From Trichocoleus sp. FACHB-40 (GTDB lineage: Bacteria > Cyanobacteriota > Cyanobacteriia > Cyanobacteriales > FACHB-T130): 42,328 bases of DNA. Location: positions 1-42,328 of the forward strand of contig NZ_JACJPF010000074.1 of the NCBI RefSeq assembly GCF_014695915.1, written 5' to 3'. The notes below the pieces were generated by a model, which was not told the DNA's origin, searched no databases, and was given only the letters and a program-made list of their open reading frames with translations. Positions 31,284 through 39,962 of this stretch are shown here, one piece after another; position 1 is the stretch's first letter, and every line of letters starts with the position of its first letter. The translations under genes were made by a program, and so were the position numbers.

Positions 31284-32831
31284 GTGCAGAAGTGGTTATT
31301 GCCAACCATCGGTGAAGTATTAGCCCAACATGAACCATCAGGGGCAGATAGTCTGATGCCTTTTAGCCAAGAAACAGCAGAAAAATTGGATGGTCAACAG
31401 CGCTCCAGCAGCCGGAAAGCACTCAAGCAGATGCGTGCTAAAAGGGAATGGTGCGGTGCGATCGCAGCCTTGGAGGAGTTGTTGCATCTCTCAACTGCTA
31501 CATCCACAGGTTCCGATGAGCCGTTGGGATTGGTTTTAGCTGGCCCTGTGCCAGTCTTGAGCCATCCAGATGTGATGAATCGTTTCCAGACAGGAATTTT
31601 TACAGTTGAATCACTTAATCCTATGGCTTTAATGCCATTTCAACTGCCTCCTGCAACTGCACAAGCCACAGAAAAAGACTCTTTATGCCTTCCTAAGCTG
31701 CCATTAATTCCAGCCGATCCGTTGGCATCTGAACAGTTTTGTGTAGTTTTAACTTCTCAATTTAGTTTGGTGATGGTAGTAGGAGAAGACGTAAACTACC
31801 AAAAAGCCTTTATGTATTCCTTTGACCCGGAAGTAGTAGAGAAAGCATGGTATAGTTTGCGATCGCGTTTATTATTAAGCAACCTCGATCGCGTCGCTCA
31901 GCTAGAAGCCTTAGTCAAGCGCTTTCCACCCACAGCGCCCGATTATCGCACCGTCACGCAGTTTAGCCGCTTGCTGCTGAAAAATTTGCCAGACGAGGCA
32001 AAAGGTGATGCTGCTGAACCAGTAGAGGCAAAAGCTAAAAATCCAGATAATTCTGAATATTCAATCTTGAATAATCAATTAATTGAAAATTCTTGCGATA
32101 TAGAACTACTACAAGCCTTTGCCCACGAAGTTCGGACACCTCTCACCACCATTCGCACTCTGACACGACTTTTATTGAAGCGCCGCGATTTACCACCAGA
32201 AATCATCAAGCGTCTAGAAAAAATTGATCGCGAGTGTACCGAGCAAATTGACCGCATGGAGCTATTTTTCCGGGCTGCGGAAGTAGAAACAGCACCAGTC
32301 AAGCGCCGCGAAGTTCACCTAAGTGCTATGTCTGTCGCCCAAGTGTTCCAAAACAGCATTCCCCGCTGGCAAGAACAAGCAAGCCGGCGCAACTTAACCT
32401 TAGATGTCGTTTTGCCTCAAAAGCTGCCGAGTGTAGTTAGCAATCCAGCCATGTTAGACCAGGTACTAACGGGTTTGATTGAGAACTTCACCCGTCGCAT
32501 TCCGGAGGGCGGTCACATTCAAGTAGAAGTGACACCCGCAGGCGACCAGTTAAAGTTACAGCTTCAATCGCAATCTCAAAGATATCCCGACGAAAACGGC
32601 GACTCGCCAGCGGCGAATATAAACCAGCCAACTTTAAAGTCTATTGGCCAAATGTTAATGTTCCAGCCAGAAACTGGATGTCTCAGCCTAAATCTCAACG
32701 TAACGAAAAATCTTTTTCAAGCGTTGGGAGGGAAACTAATTGTCCGGCAAAGACCCCAACAAGGTGAAGTGCTAACAATTTTCCTACCTTTAGAAGTTGG
32801 CAACACTAAAAAGTTAGGAGTTAAAAGTTAA
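31284..32831 (+). CDS. Histidine-kinase-like protein with His but degenerate ATP domain
   Basis: A 515-residue protein starting at GTG 31284, behind AAGGGGGTG. The N-terminal 230 residues form a sensor-like region that includes LASEQFCVVLTSQFSLVMV and MYSFDPEVVEKAWYSLRSRL. The dimerisation/phosphoacceptor region is standard, with His281 in FAHEVRTPLTTIRTL. The catalytic domain keeps the overall order (LDQVLTGLIENFTRRIPEGG, then a final GGKLIVRQRPQQGEVLTIF), but the G1 DxGxG motif is gone (LQLQSQSQRYPDEN), no F-box can be seen, and G2 reads ETGCLSLNL instead of GxGLGL. It should accept but not make phosphate. The gene at 34131-35678 shows the opposite defect. No membrane helices. Confidence 0.85.
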   Translation: MQKWLLPTIGEVLAQHEPSGADSLMPFSQETAEKLDGQQRSSSRKALKQMRAKREWCGAIAALEELLHLSTATSTGSDEPLGLVLAGPVPVLSHPDVMNRFQTGIFTVESLNPMALMPFQLPPATAQATEKDSLCLPKLPLIPADPLASEQFCVVLTSQFSLVMVVGEDVNYQKAFMYSFDPEVVEKAWYSLRSRLLLSNLDRVAQLEALVKRFPPTAPDYRTVTQFSRLLLKNLPDEAKGDAAEPVEAKAKNPDNSEYSILNNQLIENSCDIELLQAFAHEVRTPLTTIRTLTRLLLKRRDLPPEIIKRLEKIDRECTEQIDRMELFFRAAEVETAPVKRREVHLSAMSVAQVFQNSIPRWQEQASRRNLTLDVVLPQKLPSVVSNPAMLDQVLTGLIENFTRRIPEGGHIQVEVTPAGDQLKLQLQSQSQRYPDENGDSPAANINQPTLKSIGQMLMFQPETGCLSLNLNVTKNLFQALGGKLIVRQRPQQGEVLTIFLPLEVGNTKKLGVKS

Positions 32832-32992
32832 CATCCCGAAAGGCTGAACGCTGTCGAGCCATTGCCCGAAAGCTTCATAACGCTAGAGTTAGTGCGACAA
32901 AAGGATGGAGAATAGGGGCGATCGCTACACTCAAAATTAGAGTGTAATATTATTTTGATGGCATTGAACTACTTTTATCCAAGCATCTGCCA

Positions 32993-33973
32993 ATGTCCGC
33001 GTCTCGCTCAGACCAAGATTCGCCCTGGAAAGACATTTTACGCCAGTATTTCCCAGAAGCGATCGCGTTTTTCTTTCCAGAAACATCCGCGCAGATTGAT
33101 TGGAGCCAACCACACGAGTTTCTAGATAAAGAATTCCAGCAGATTGCACCGAATGCAGAAATCGGCAAACGTTACGCCGACCAGTTGGTGAAAGTTTGGC
33201 TCAAACAGGGTCAACAATTGTGGCTACTTGTGCATATCGAGATCCAAGCAAAACCAGAAACTAATTTTGCTGAACGAATGTTGGTCTATCACCTGCGGAT
33301 TTTCGATAGGTTTCACAGCCATGCTACGAGTTTAGCGATTTTGTGCGATCGCAATGCCAACTGGCGACCGAATCAGTATCGTTTCAGCAGCCCCGATACA
33401 GAAGTGACATTTCGGTTTGGGATGATAAAGTTGCTAGATTACCGCTCGCGCAATGCCGAACTAGAACAAAGCCGCAATCCCTTTGCTGTTGTCGTGATGG
33501 CACACATTCAAGCCCAGGAAACGCAACGCGACTCGCAAGGCCGTAAGGATAGGAAATTAAGCCTGATTCGGCGGCTGTATGAGGAAGGCTACGAGCGGCG
33601 GGAGATTGTCAACCTGTTTCGCTTTGTTGATTGGGTTATGATTTTGCCCAAGGGGTTAGAAAGCGAATTTTGGCAAGAATTGAAGGTTTACGAGGAGGAA
33701 AGACGGATGCCCTACATTACCAGTGTTGAGCGAATCGGGTTTGAACGGGGGATTGAACAGGGGCTTGAACAGGGGCTTGAACAGGGCGCTCAACGGGAAG
33801 CCCGTTCGCTCATCCTGCGCCAACTCACCCGCAAAGTTGGAGAATTACCTCAACAAGTGCGATCGCAGATTGATACGTTGTCGATTACACAACTGGAGAT
33901 GCTGGGAGAAGCTCTGCTGGATTTCTCCAGCCTATCTGATTTGGAAGTATGGTTGGCACAGCAGGAGCTGTAG
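32993..33973 (+). CDS. Rpn/DUF4351-type PD-(D/E)xK nuclease-like protein
   Basis: A 326-residue protein of the Rpn/PDDEXK-transposase-like group abundant in cyanobacteria. The N-terminal nuclease-like core shows SPWKDILRQYFPEAIAFFFP, then ADQLVKVW, LLVHIEIQAK (Glu-x-Gln in the catalytic site) and ERMLVYHLRIFDRF. The middle helical part (RRLYEEGYERREIVNLFRFVDW) and the C-terminal DUF4351 region (LILRQLTRKVGELPQQVRSQI ... LEMLGEALLDFSSLSDLEVWL) are typical. In between lies a run of IEQG/LEQG units coded by 12-nt tandem repeats. The biological role is not settled; relatives promote RecA-independent recombination in E. coli. It lies between the two degenerate kinase genes. Confidence 0.85.
   Translation: MSASRSDQDSPWKDILRQYFPEAIAFFFPETSAQIDWSQPHEFLDKEFQQIAPNAEIGKRYADQLVKVWLKQGQQLWLLVHIEIQAKPETNFAERMLVYHLRIFDRFHSHATSLAILCDRNANWRPNQYRFSSPDTEVTFRFGMIKLLDYRSRNAELEQSRNPFAVVVMAHIQAQETQRDSQGRKDRKLSLIRRLYEEGYERREIVNLFRFVDWVMILPKGLESEFWQELKVYEEERRMPYITSVERIGFERGIEQGLEQGLEQGAQREARSLILRQLTRKVGELPQQVRSQIDTLSITQLEMLGEALLDFSSLSDLEVWLAQQEL
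33741..33788 (+). repeat. Four 12-nt tandem units inside the Rpn-like gene
   Basis: TTGAACGGGGGA, TTGAACAGGGGC, TTGAACAGGGGC and TTGAACAGGGCG follow head to tail and encode the (F/I/L)E(R/Q)G run. Gain or loss of units keeps the frame, so copy number may vary between strains. Confidence 0.85.
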
Positions 33974-34130
33974 GCGATAGATTGGGCAACACAACTTGGA
34001 GATGCTGGGAGTCAAGCGGCTAGGGGCAATTAAGATTGCAATTCACAGCAATGGGGCTAGAGCGATTCTCGTTCTTAGGGATATGAGCCGAGTTACATTC
34101 ACGGCATTGTATCAATTAAGCAACCCCTTT

Positions 34131-35678
34131 TTAATTTGCTATAGGTAACAGCACTTTGAAAATGGAACCTTGACCTAATCTGCTAGTTACTGAAATAGAA
34201 CCGCCGCAACGTAAAAGTAATTGCTGCACAATTGTTAAACCTAATCCAGCACCGACAACTTCTTCACCCGCAGCTGGGCGGCCGCGATAAAAACGGTCAA
34301 AAATTTTAGGTAATTCATTCGGAGCAATCCCAATTCCGGTGTCTCGAAATTCTAGCTGCACGTATTCCCCTTGTTGCTTGGATCGTACCCAAACCTGACC
34401 GCCAGTGGGAGTAAATTTGATGCTGTTGTGTAGGAGATTAATTACTATCTGCCGCAACCATGATTCTAAACAAGAGACAATTGGAAGGTTAGTGCTGATG
34501 GTATAGCCTAACTGAATGCCTTTTTCTTGGGCGAGAGGCTGATAGGTGCTGACAACACCTGGGACAATTTCTGCTAAATGCACAGGTGGCGGATTGATTG
34601 GTATGGTGGTGCTGTCTAGCTGTACCAGTTCCATTAAACCGCTCATTAGGGAAGTCTGGCGATCGCATTCTGTATGCAACAGCCGCATATAGCGTTGGCG
34701 TTGCGCTGGTTTGAGATTCGGCGATTCTAGCAGCTTCAGGGCGGTTTTCATGTTCGTAAGCGGTGTCCGCAGTTCCAGCAGCGAATTACTCAGCAACTCG
34801 TTTTTAAACAGCAAGTCGTCAAGCAGGGATTCGTTTTGCCGCTGTAGGGCTGCTGTTTGTGCTGTTGTGCCGTCATTGGTGCTATTCAAGTGATGGTTTT
34901 GCTCTTGCTTTCCTTGGGTTTCTAACAGGTGGATAAGTATAGATGCGATCGCTTTGGTCTGGACAAAATCATTATCTTGTGGTAAGTTTTCCAGCTTTTT
35001 GTCTAAACAAGATAAATTTTCTTGGTTGGGGGCGATCGCGTTTCTTATCCCCTGCAAAAGCTGTTGAATCACAGGGAAGTCAAAACTGCAAATAGCTTGC
35101 AGCCCCGTTTTCTTTTCTGTAGCGACTTGACTAATATTAAATGCCAGCAACTCGTCGGAGTCCTCAAAGGATAACCCTTGCTGAATCTCTAGAAGCTCCA
35201 TCGATTTTCCCGGCGCTAAATCTTTGTCTGTAGAGATTGTCTGGATTTCCTGCTTGCTTCGGTGGGGACGATGAGCCAAAATCAAGCCAACAAACTTCTC
35301 AGATAAGACTAAGACAAAATACTCCCTTAAAATCGGGCTATCCGATGCCAGATAAATTGGAATAATCCGCGAGTCGCCCGAATTTTGGGGATTTGATTGA
35401 GGACTGGGAAGTGGCTTGTCCCCAGTCCCCAGACCCTTGCATAGATAAATCGTGTGCGGGACACTCATCCGTTGATGATATGAATATATCTCCTCCTGCC
35501 ACACTTGACCAGGCGGCAGCTTCGCCCAGATAGTAGCTGGTAGCTGTTGCTCAATCAGTGTATCCAAGAGCGCCCGTGACAAAGACGTGAGAGTAGCAGC
35601 TGTGAGGGAAAGAGGCTGAACAGCTAGCTTTAAAGCTAGCTGGTAGAGAGATCCATCTGGAGCGGGTTGCAGATTCAT
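34131..35678 (-). CDS. Histidine-kinase-like protein lacking the phosphoacceptor His
   Basis: A 515-residue protein. The N-terminal 230 residues include LREYFVLVLSEKFVGLILA and CSFDFPVIQQLLQGIRNAI, which resemble the sensor region of the kinase-like protein at 31284. The HisKA-like region is well kept (SLLELRTPLTNMKTALKLLE), but the His expected before ELRTPL is Leu301 (codon CTG). The ATP domain is fully intact: N-box INLLHNSIKFTP, G1 FRDTGIGI, F-box IFDRFYRG and G2 GAGLGLTIV. So it should bind ATP but cannot autophosphorylate on the normal His. Its ATG overlaps the murE stop (ATGA), so it is translated from the murE transcript. The frame has no other defect. Confidence 0.88.
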   Translation of the reverse strand: MNLQPAPDGSLYQLALKLAVQPLSLTAATLTSLSRALLDTLIEQQLPATIWAKLPPGQVWQEEIYSYHQRMSVPHTIYLCKGLGTGDKPLPSPQSNPQNSGDSRIIPIYLASDSPILREYFVLVLSEKFVGLILAHRPHRSKQEIQTISTDKDLAPGKSMELLEIQQGLSFEDSDELLAFNISQVATEKKTGLQAICSFDFPVIQQLLQGIRNAIAPNQENLSCLDKKLENLPQDNDFVQTKAIASILIHLLETQGKQEQNHHLNSTNDGTTAQTAALQRQNESLLDDLLFKNELLSNSLLELRTPLTNMKTALKLLESPNLKPAQRQRYMRLLHTECDRQTSLMSGLMELVQLDSTTIPINPPPVHLAEIVPGVVSTYQPLAQEKGIQLGYTISTNLPIVSCLESWLRQIVINLLHNSIKFTPTGGQVWVRSKQQGEYVQLEFRDTGIGIAPNELPKIFDRFYRGRPAAGEEVVGAGLGLTIVQQLLLRCGGSISVTSRLGQGSIFKVLLPIAN

Positions 35679-37177
35679 CCTTTATCCTTTAACTTCATCC
35701 TTGCTTCTAAGGCATCTCGTGCTTGTTCCCGGTCGTCAAAGTGGATTTTTTCTGTTCCTAAAATTTGGTAATCTTCGTGACCTTTGCCAGCGATGAGGAT
35801 ACCATCACCAGACTCGGCATTTAAAATAGCGGTGCGAATAGCAACAGCGCGATCGCTAATTACCAGAGGTTGAACCGTTGACGGTATCCCTTCTAAAATA
35901 TCTTGCAAAATCCGTTCTGGATCTTCCGTGCGCGGATTATCTGATGTAACTACTGCTAATTCTGCTAGTTGCGCCCCAATTTTACCCATTTTCGGGCGCT
36001 TCGTGCGATCGCGATCGCCCCCACAACCAAACACGCAAATCATCTTTCCGGGAATAAACGGACGCGAGGCTTTCAGCAAATTCTCCAAACTATCCGGCGT
36101 GTGAGCATAATCGACAATTACACTAATATCCTGAACAGGACTAATTTGCACCCGCTCCATCCGTCCCGGAACCCCTGAAAATAAAGGTAGCGAGTCAGCG
36201 ATAACCTGCAAATCTATGCCCAAATGCAAAACTGCTCCCACAGCGGCGAGTAAATTTTCTAAATTGTACTGACCCACCAGCGGCGAACGGAAGGAAATAT
36301 CACCTTTTGGCGTATGCAACATTCCGCTGATACCAGTTGGACTGTAATCTAAATCCGACATCCACAGATCGGCTGTTGTATCGTGGACGCTATAGCGCCA
36401 CACTTGCTCAGAGTTTAACCCTTCAATCAAACGTTTCCCATAGGCATCGTCAGAATTTATCACCGCCCGACCTTTGAGATATTCTGGGCTAAACAGCAAA
36501 GCTTTTGCCGCAAAGTAATCTTCCATATCGCGGTGATAATCTAAATGATCCTGAGTGAGGTTGGTAAACACCGCCACCTCAAACGGACAACCATAAACTC
36601 GCCCTTGCGCCAAAGCGTGAGAACTGACTTCCATCACCCCCATCTGAGACCCTGCTGCTACTGCCGCCGCCAGTTGTTCTTGCAATTCGAGGGCGAAAGG
36701 GGTTGTGTGAGCGGCGGTTTGTTTAAAGCCATTCCAGCGAGCGTACAGCGTACCAAAAAGCGCTGCGGGTAAGTGACTTTGAGTGAGGAAAAATTCTATT
36801 AAATGAGTAGTAGTGGTTTTGCCATTTGTACCAGTAACGCCAATCAGCTTCATCTGTTGGGCTGGGTAGCCGTAGAAAGTAGCTGCTACTTGGGCGCAGG
36901 CTTGCGTCATGTCTGTGGCTGGGATAATGCAGACATCATCTGTTGGCGGTTGTTTTTCGGCAGCTTGGGGAGAGATCAGGGCAGCGACAGCACCGGATGC
37001 GATCGCGCTAGACCAAAATTCTCCCCCATCCACTCGCGTTCCCGGCATCCCAATAAACAAATCTCCCGGCTGGCAAGCATGAGAATTGGTCGTTAACCGC
37101 TTGACTTCTGATTCTAAAGCTGCATGGCTGGATGTTGGTATGCCGGGAACCGCGGCCAATAACTCTCGCAATTTCAT
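35675..37177 (-). CDS. murE: UDP-MurNAc-L-Ala-D-Glu:meso-diaminopimelate ligase
   Basis: A 500-residue cytoplasmic Mur ligase that adds the third residue to the peptidoglycan stem peptide with ATP. I start at ATG 37177 (MKLRELLAAVPG), with GAGGAG about 9 bases upstream; an open frame to 37249 would add 24 residues unlike the family. Motifs are the P-loop GVTGTNGKTTTTH, EVSSHALAQGRV, NLTQDHLDYHRDM, and the carbamylated-Lys region. The DNPR motif (SDNPRTEDP) marks meso-diaminopimelate as substrate, as expected in cyanobacteria. The stop overlaps the start of the kinase-like gene by 4 bases. A glutaredoxin-like gene ends 78 bases upstream. Confidence 0.95.
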   Translation of the reverse strand: MKLRELLAAVPGIPTSSHAALESEVKRLTTNSHACQPGDLFIGMPGTRVDGGEFWSSAIASGAVAALISPQAAEKQPPTDDVCIIPATDMTQACAQVAATFYGYPAQQMKLIGVTGTNGKTTTTHLIEFFLTQSHLPAALFGTLYARWNGFKQTAAHTTPFALELQEQLAAAVAAGSQMGVMEVSSHALAQGRVYGCPFEVAVFTNLTQDHLDYHRDMEDYFAAKALLFSPEYLKGRAVINSDDAYGKRLIEGLNSEQVWRYSVHDTTADLWMSDLDYSPTGISGMLHTPKGDISFRSPLVGQYNLENLLAAVGAVLHLGIDLQVIADSLPLFSGVPGRMERVQISPVQDISVIVDYAHTPDSLENLLKASRPFIPGKMICVFGCGGDRDRTKRPKMGKIGAQLAELAVVTSDNPRTEDPERILQDILEGIPSTVQPLVISDRAVAIRTAILNAESGDGILIAGKGHEDYQILGTEKIHFDDREQARDALEARMKLKDKG

Positions 37178-37255
37178 CTGTTGTAGCTCCTCACACATTG
37201 GTCTGTGGTCGTTGGCTAATAGCTTTTCAACACTATGGCAATTAGCCATTAGCCA

Positions 37256-37537
37256 TTAGCATTTATCTTCTGGTAAATATTTCTGTAACATTTGTTCCAA
37301 CTGGCGCACTGTAGCGCGGGGAGAAGGACGAGGTAACTGTTCTTCTACTTGTTCTGTACGCTCTTGGCGCGCCCTAAACAGGACTGGAATTTCATATTGG
37401 AACGTTTGGAACCAGTCCTCGCGGGTAGTGATATCTCTAATCTCCAGTTCCAAACTGGGGTTTGAAATTTGTAAGAGCTTTTCTTGCAAACCCTCGCACA
37501 AGTGGCAACCTGGCTTGCTGTATAGTATTAACCGCAT
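37256..37537 (-). CDS. Glutaredoxin-like (DUF836) thiol protein
   Basis: A 93-residue thioredoxin-fold protein with the redox motif Cys11-His-Leu-Cys14 (KPGCHLCEG), the cis-Pro in YEIPVLF, and an acidic/Arg-rich middle. It fits the short glutaredoxin-like/DUF836 family rather than a classical CPYC glutaredoxin. The C-terminus ends in KYLPEDKC, adding a third cysteine. It is upstream of murE on the same strand and may share its transcript. The partner is unknown. Confidence 0.85.
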   Translation of the reverse strand: MRLILYSKPGCHLCEGLQEKLLQISNPSLELEIRDITTREDWFQTFQYEIPVLFRARQERTEQVEEQLPRPSPRATVRQLEQMLQKYLPEDKC

Positions 37538-37681
37538 TCTGGTTCTCTCTCAAATTCGATCAACCACTGGAAGTTATGCAAATTTGACATTGATATTCCC
37601 ATTCCCCGGTAGGGTTATGTGTATTTATAGGTTAAAATCATCATTAGTTAAAAATTATCAAGAAACAAGTAGAAACTTACC

Positions 37682-38413
37682 ATGACCTATAGCACCGAAG
37701 CTAATGTCAGCATCTCTTCTTTTGATCTAGACGAACTTAACCAAAGGTTTGATAAAGCTCATCCCAGAGAGATCCTGGCATGGTGCGTCAACAATATCCC
37801 CTCTGGACTGGTACAAACCAGCGCCTTTAATGTTGATGACTTGGTAATGACAGATATTCTCTACCGCGACCTGAAACCAGCAAACCCAGTTCCGGTATTG
37901 TTTTTAGACACGCTGTACCACTTCCCCCAAACCCTGGAACTCGTGGCACGAGCAAAAGAACTTTACAATTTAAACCTGAAAACTTACAAGATTCTAGAGG
38001 TAGATTCCCGCGAAGCTTTTGCAGAACGTTATGGCGAAGCACTGTGGGATAAGGATATTACCCAATTCCACCACCTCACCAAAATCGAACCTTTGCAACG
38101 CGGTCTATCCGAATTAAACACCGTCGCTTGGATTACGGGCCGTCGCCGCGACCAAGCTGCAACTCGCGCTGATATGCCTGTGTTGGAACTGGATTCTCAG
38201 CAACGCCTGAAAGTAAATCCTCTAGCCAGCTGGACGCGGAAGCAAAGCTGGGCTTATGCGGCTGAGTATAAAATGATTTACAATCCCTTGCATGATCAAG
38301 GATATCCCAGCATCGGCGACGAACCGATTACCACCCAAGTAGCCGAAGGTGAAGACGAACGTGCTGGTCGCTGGCGCGGTATGGGTAAAACTGAGTGCGG
38401 GATTCACATTTAA
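37682..38413 (+). CDS. cysH: Phosphoadenylyl-sulphate reductase (thioredoxin-dependent)
   Basis: A 243-residue enzyme of assimilatory sulphate reduction; it reduces PAPS to sulphite with thioredoxin. SAFNVDDLVMTD and PVLFLDTLYHFPQTLELV are typical of the PP-loop fold, with WITGRRRDQAATRADMP and RKQSWAYAAEYKMIYNPLHDQGYPSIGDEPIT following. The C-terminal catalytic Cys is in KTECGIHI. The CC...CxxC cluster motifs of APS reductases are absent, so I assign PAPS specificity. Length is normal. It starts 144 bases from the divergent glutaredoxin gene and ends next to a heptanucleotide repeat. Confidence 0.95.
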   Translation: MTYSTEANVSISSFDLDELNQRFDKAHPREILAWCVNNIPSGLVQTSAFNVDDLVMTDILYRDLKPANPVPVLFLDTLYHFPQTLELVARAKELYNLNLKTYKILEVDSREAFAERYGEALWDKDITQFHHLTKIEPLQRGLSELNTVAWITGRRRDQAATRADMPVLELDSQQRLKVNPLASWTRKQSWAYAAEYKMIYNPLHDQGYPSIGDEPITTQVAEGEDERAGRWRGMGKTECGIHI

Positions 38414-38417
38414 AATA

Positions 38418-38516
38418 GGGACTGGGGGCTGGGGACTGGGGACTAGGTAAGAAAGAGTTTTCCCCAATTCCCAATCCCCAATCCCCAATCCCCAATCCCC
38501 AATCCCCAATTCCCAA
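38418..38516. repeat. Heptanucleotide STRR block directly before sbcD
   Basis: Eight heptamers of CCCCAAT type (38462-38517; two start with TCCCAAT/TCCCAAA) run straight into the sbcD ATG. A G-rich partner (GGGACTGGGGGCTGGGGACT and more, 38418-38446) lies just upstream and could pair with the C-rich part. The sbcD gene therefore has no Shine-Dalgarno sequence. Confidence 0.9.
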
Positions 38517-39836
38517 ATGATTAAAATCCTCCACCTATCCGATATCCATATGGGGAGTGGCTTCACCCACGGCCGGACTAATCCGGAAACGGGTTTGAAT
38601 ACACGATTGGAGGATTTTGTCAATACTTTATCTAGATGTATTGATAGCGCGATCGCTCTCCCCGTAGATTTAGTTCTGTTCGGTGGCGATGCCTTTCCCG
38701 ATGCCACACCGCCGCCCTACGTGCAGGAAGCTTTTGCCAGTCAGTTTCGCCGCTTAGTTGATGCCCAGATTCCCACAGTTTTGTTAGTAGGGAATCATGA
38801 CCAACATTCCCAAGGTCAGGGAGGCGCGAGTCTGTGCATTTATCGGACACTGGGAGTTCCAGGGTTTATAGTTGGGGACACAATTAAAACCCACCGTATC
38901 GAAACCAAGAGCGGCCCAGTCCAAGTTATGACCCTTCCTTGGCTGACCCGTTCCACCCTGCTGACGCGCCCGGAAACAGAAGACCTTTCCCTCTCCGAAG
39001 TCAACGAATTATTAATTAAGCGTCTAGAACCTCGTCTGGAAGGAGAAATCCGACGGTTAGACCCAGAAGTACCAACGGTTCTCTTGGCGCACCTGATGGC
39101 AGACCGCGCTAATTTAGGCGCAGAGCGCTTCTTAGCTGTGGGCAAAGGCTTCACTCTCCCCTTGTCGTTGCTAACTCGTCCCTGCTTTGACTACGTTGCC
39201 TTGGGACACGTCCACAAACACCAAAATCTTAATAAATCTAACGATCCGCCAGTCGTTTACCCAGGTAGCATTGAGCGGGTAGATTTCAGCGAAGAGAAAG
39301 AAGACAAAGGCTACGTGATGCTTCAGCTGGAACGAGGTAGGGCGCAGTGGGAATTTTGCCCTCTGAGTGTGCGTAGCTTCATCACCATTGAAGTAGATGT
39401 GTCTGATGCAACTGAACCGCAAGCAGCTATATTAAAAGCGATCGCAAAGAAAAATATCCACGAAGCCGTAGTGCGGCTAATTTATAAACTGCGTTCCGAA
39501 CAGCTGGATTTGATTGATAATGCTACGCTACACAGCTCCTTAAGTGAAGCCCACAGCTACACAATTCAAGCTGAATTGGTAAGTCAGCTGGCGCGCCCTC
39601 GCTTACCAGAACTTGGTTCAAGTGCCAGCATCGACCCAATGGAAGCACTGAAGACTTATTTAGCTAATCGCGAAGACCTCAAGGACATTGCCACGCAGAT
39701 GCTTGAGGAAGCTGAAAAGTTACTCGCCGCCGAGGAAGAGGTTTGGTTGGAGTCAGTTGCATCATCAAAGGAAGATAATAATCAACCAAGTCCGATGGCG
39801 GTGGGGAATGCAGATAATCAGCTGAATTTGCTTTAA
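38517..39836 (+). CDS. sbcD: Exonuclease SbcD (Mre11-like metallophosphoesterase)
   Basis: A 439-residue nuclease subunit. The metallophosphoesterase motifs are in order: Asp9-x-His11 (SDIH), GGD at 56-58, GNHD at 92-95, LLAHLMA, and ALGHVHKHQ. The two metals bind at these residues. A capping region and C-terminal helices (LEEAEKLLAAEEEVWLE) follow and would contact SbcC. Length is normal for the bacterial family. The partner sbcC is 33 kb away on the other strand. The ATG follows a tandem repeat with no ribosome-binding site, so translation may be weak or depend on a structure. Confidence 0.93.
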   Translation: MIKILHLSDIHMGSGFTHGRTNPETGLNTRLEDFVNTLSRCIDSAIALPVDLVLFGGDAFPDATPPPYVQEAFASQFRRLVDAQIPTVLLVGNHDQHSQGQGGASLCIYRTLGVPGFIVGDTIKTHRIETKSGPVQVMTLPWLTRSTLLTRPETEDLSLSEVNELLIKRLEPRLEGEIRRLDPEVPTVLLAHLMADRANLGAERFLAVGKGFTLPLSLLTRPCFDYVALGHVHKHQNLNKSNDPPVVYPGSIERVDFSEEKEDKGYVMLQLERGRAQWEFCPLSVRSFITIEVDVSDATEPQAAILKAIAKKNIHEAVVRLIYKLRSEQLDLIDNATLHSSLSEAHSYTIQAELVSQLARPRLPELGSSASIDPMEALKTYLANREDLKDIATQMLEEAEKLLAAEEEVWLESVASSKEDNNQPSPMAVGNADNQLNLL

Positions 39837-39962
39837 AAGTTAGGCGCAAAGGCACCGAAATCAATCAGGGGTGGGGTGGACTTTGTTTGTGGTGCATCGG
39901 CTATGCGAGGGTGTAGGCTACAAAAGCTTGGATGCACCTGTTTCTATGTTTCCTACTTTAGA

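Noticed and set aside
38418-38516. CRISPR-like appearance of the heptamer block
   Set aside because: The units are contiguous 7-mers with no spacers, so it is a short tandem repeat.
38222-38707. Minus-strand frames over the cysH end and the heptamer repeat
   Set aside because: They translate the CCCCAAT repeat into a Gly-Asp-Trp-Glu-Leu run. Both flanking genes on the plus strand are well supported.
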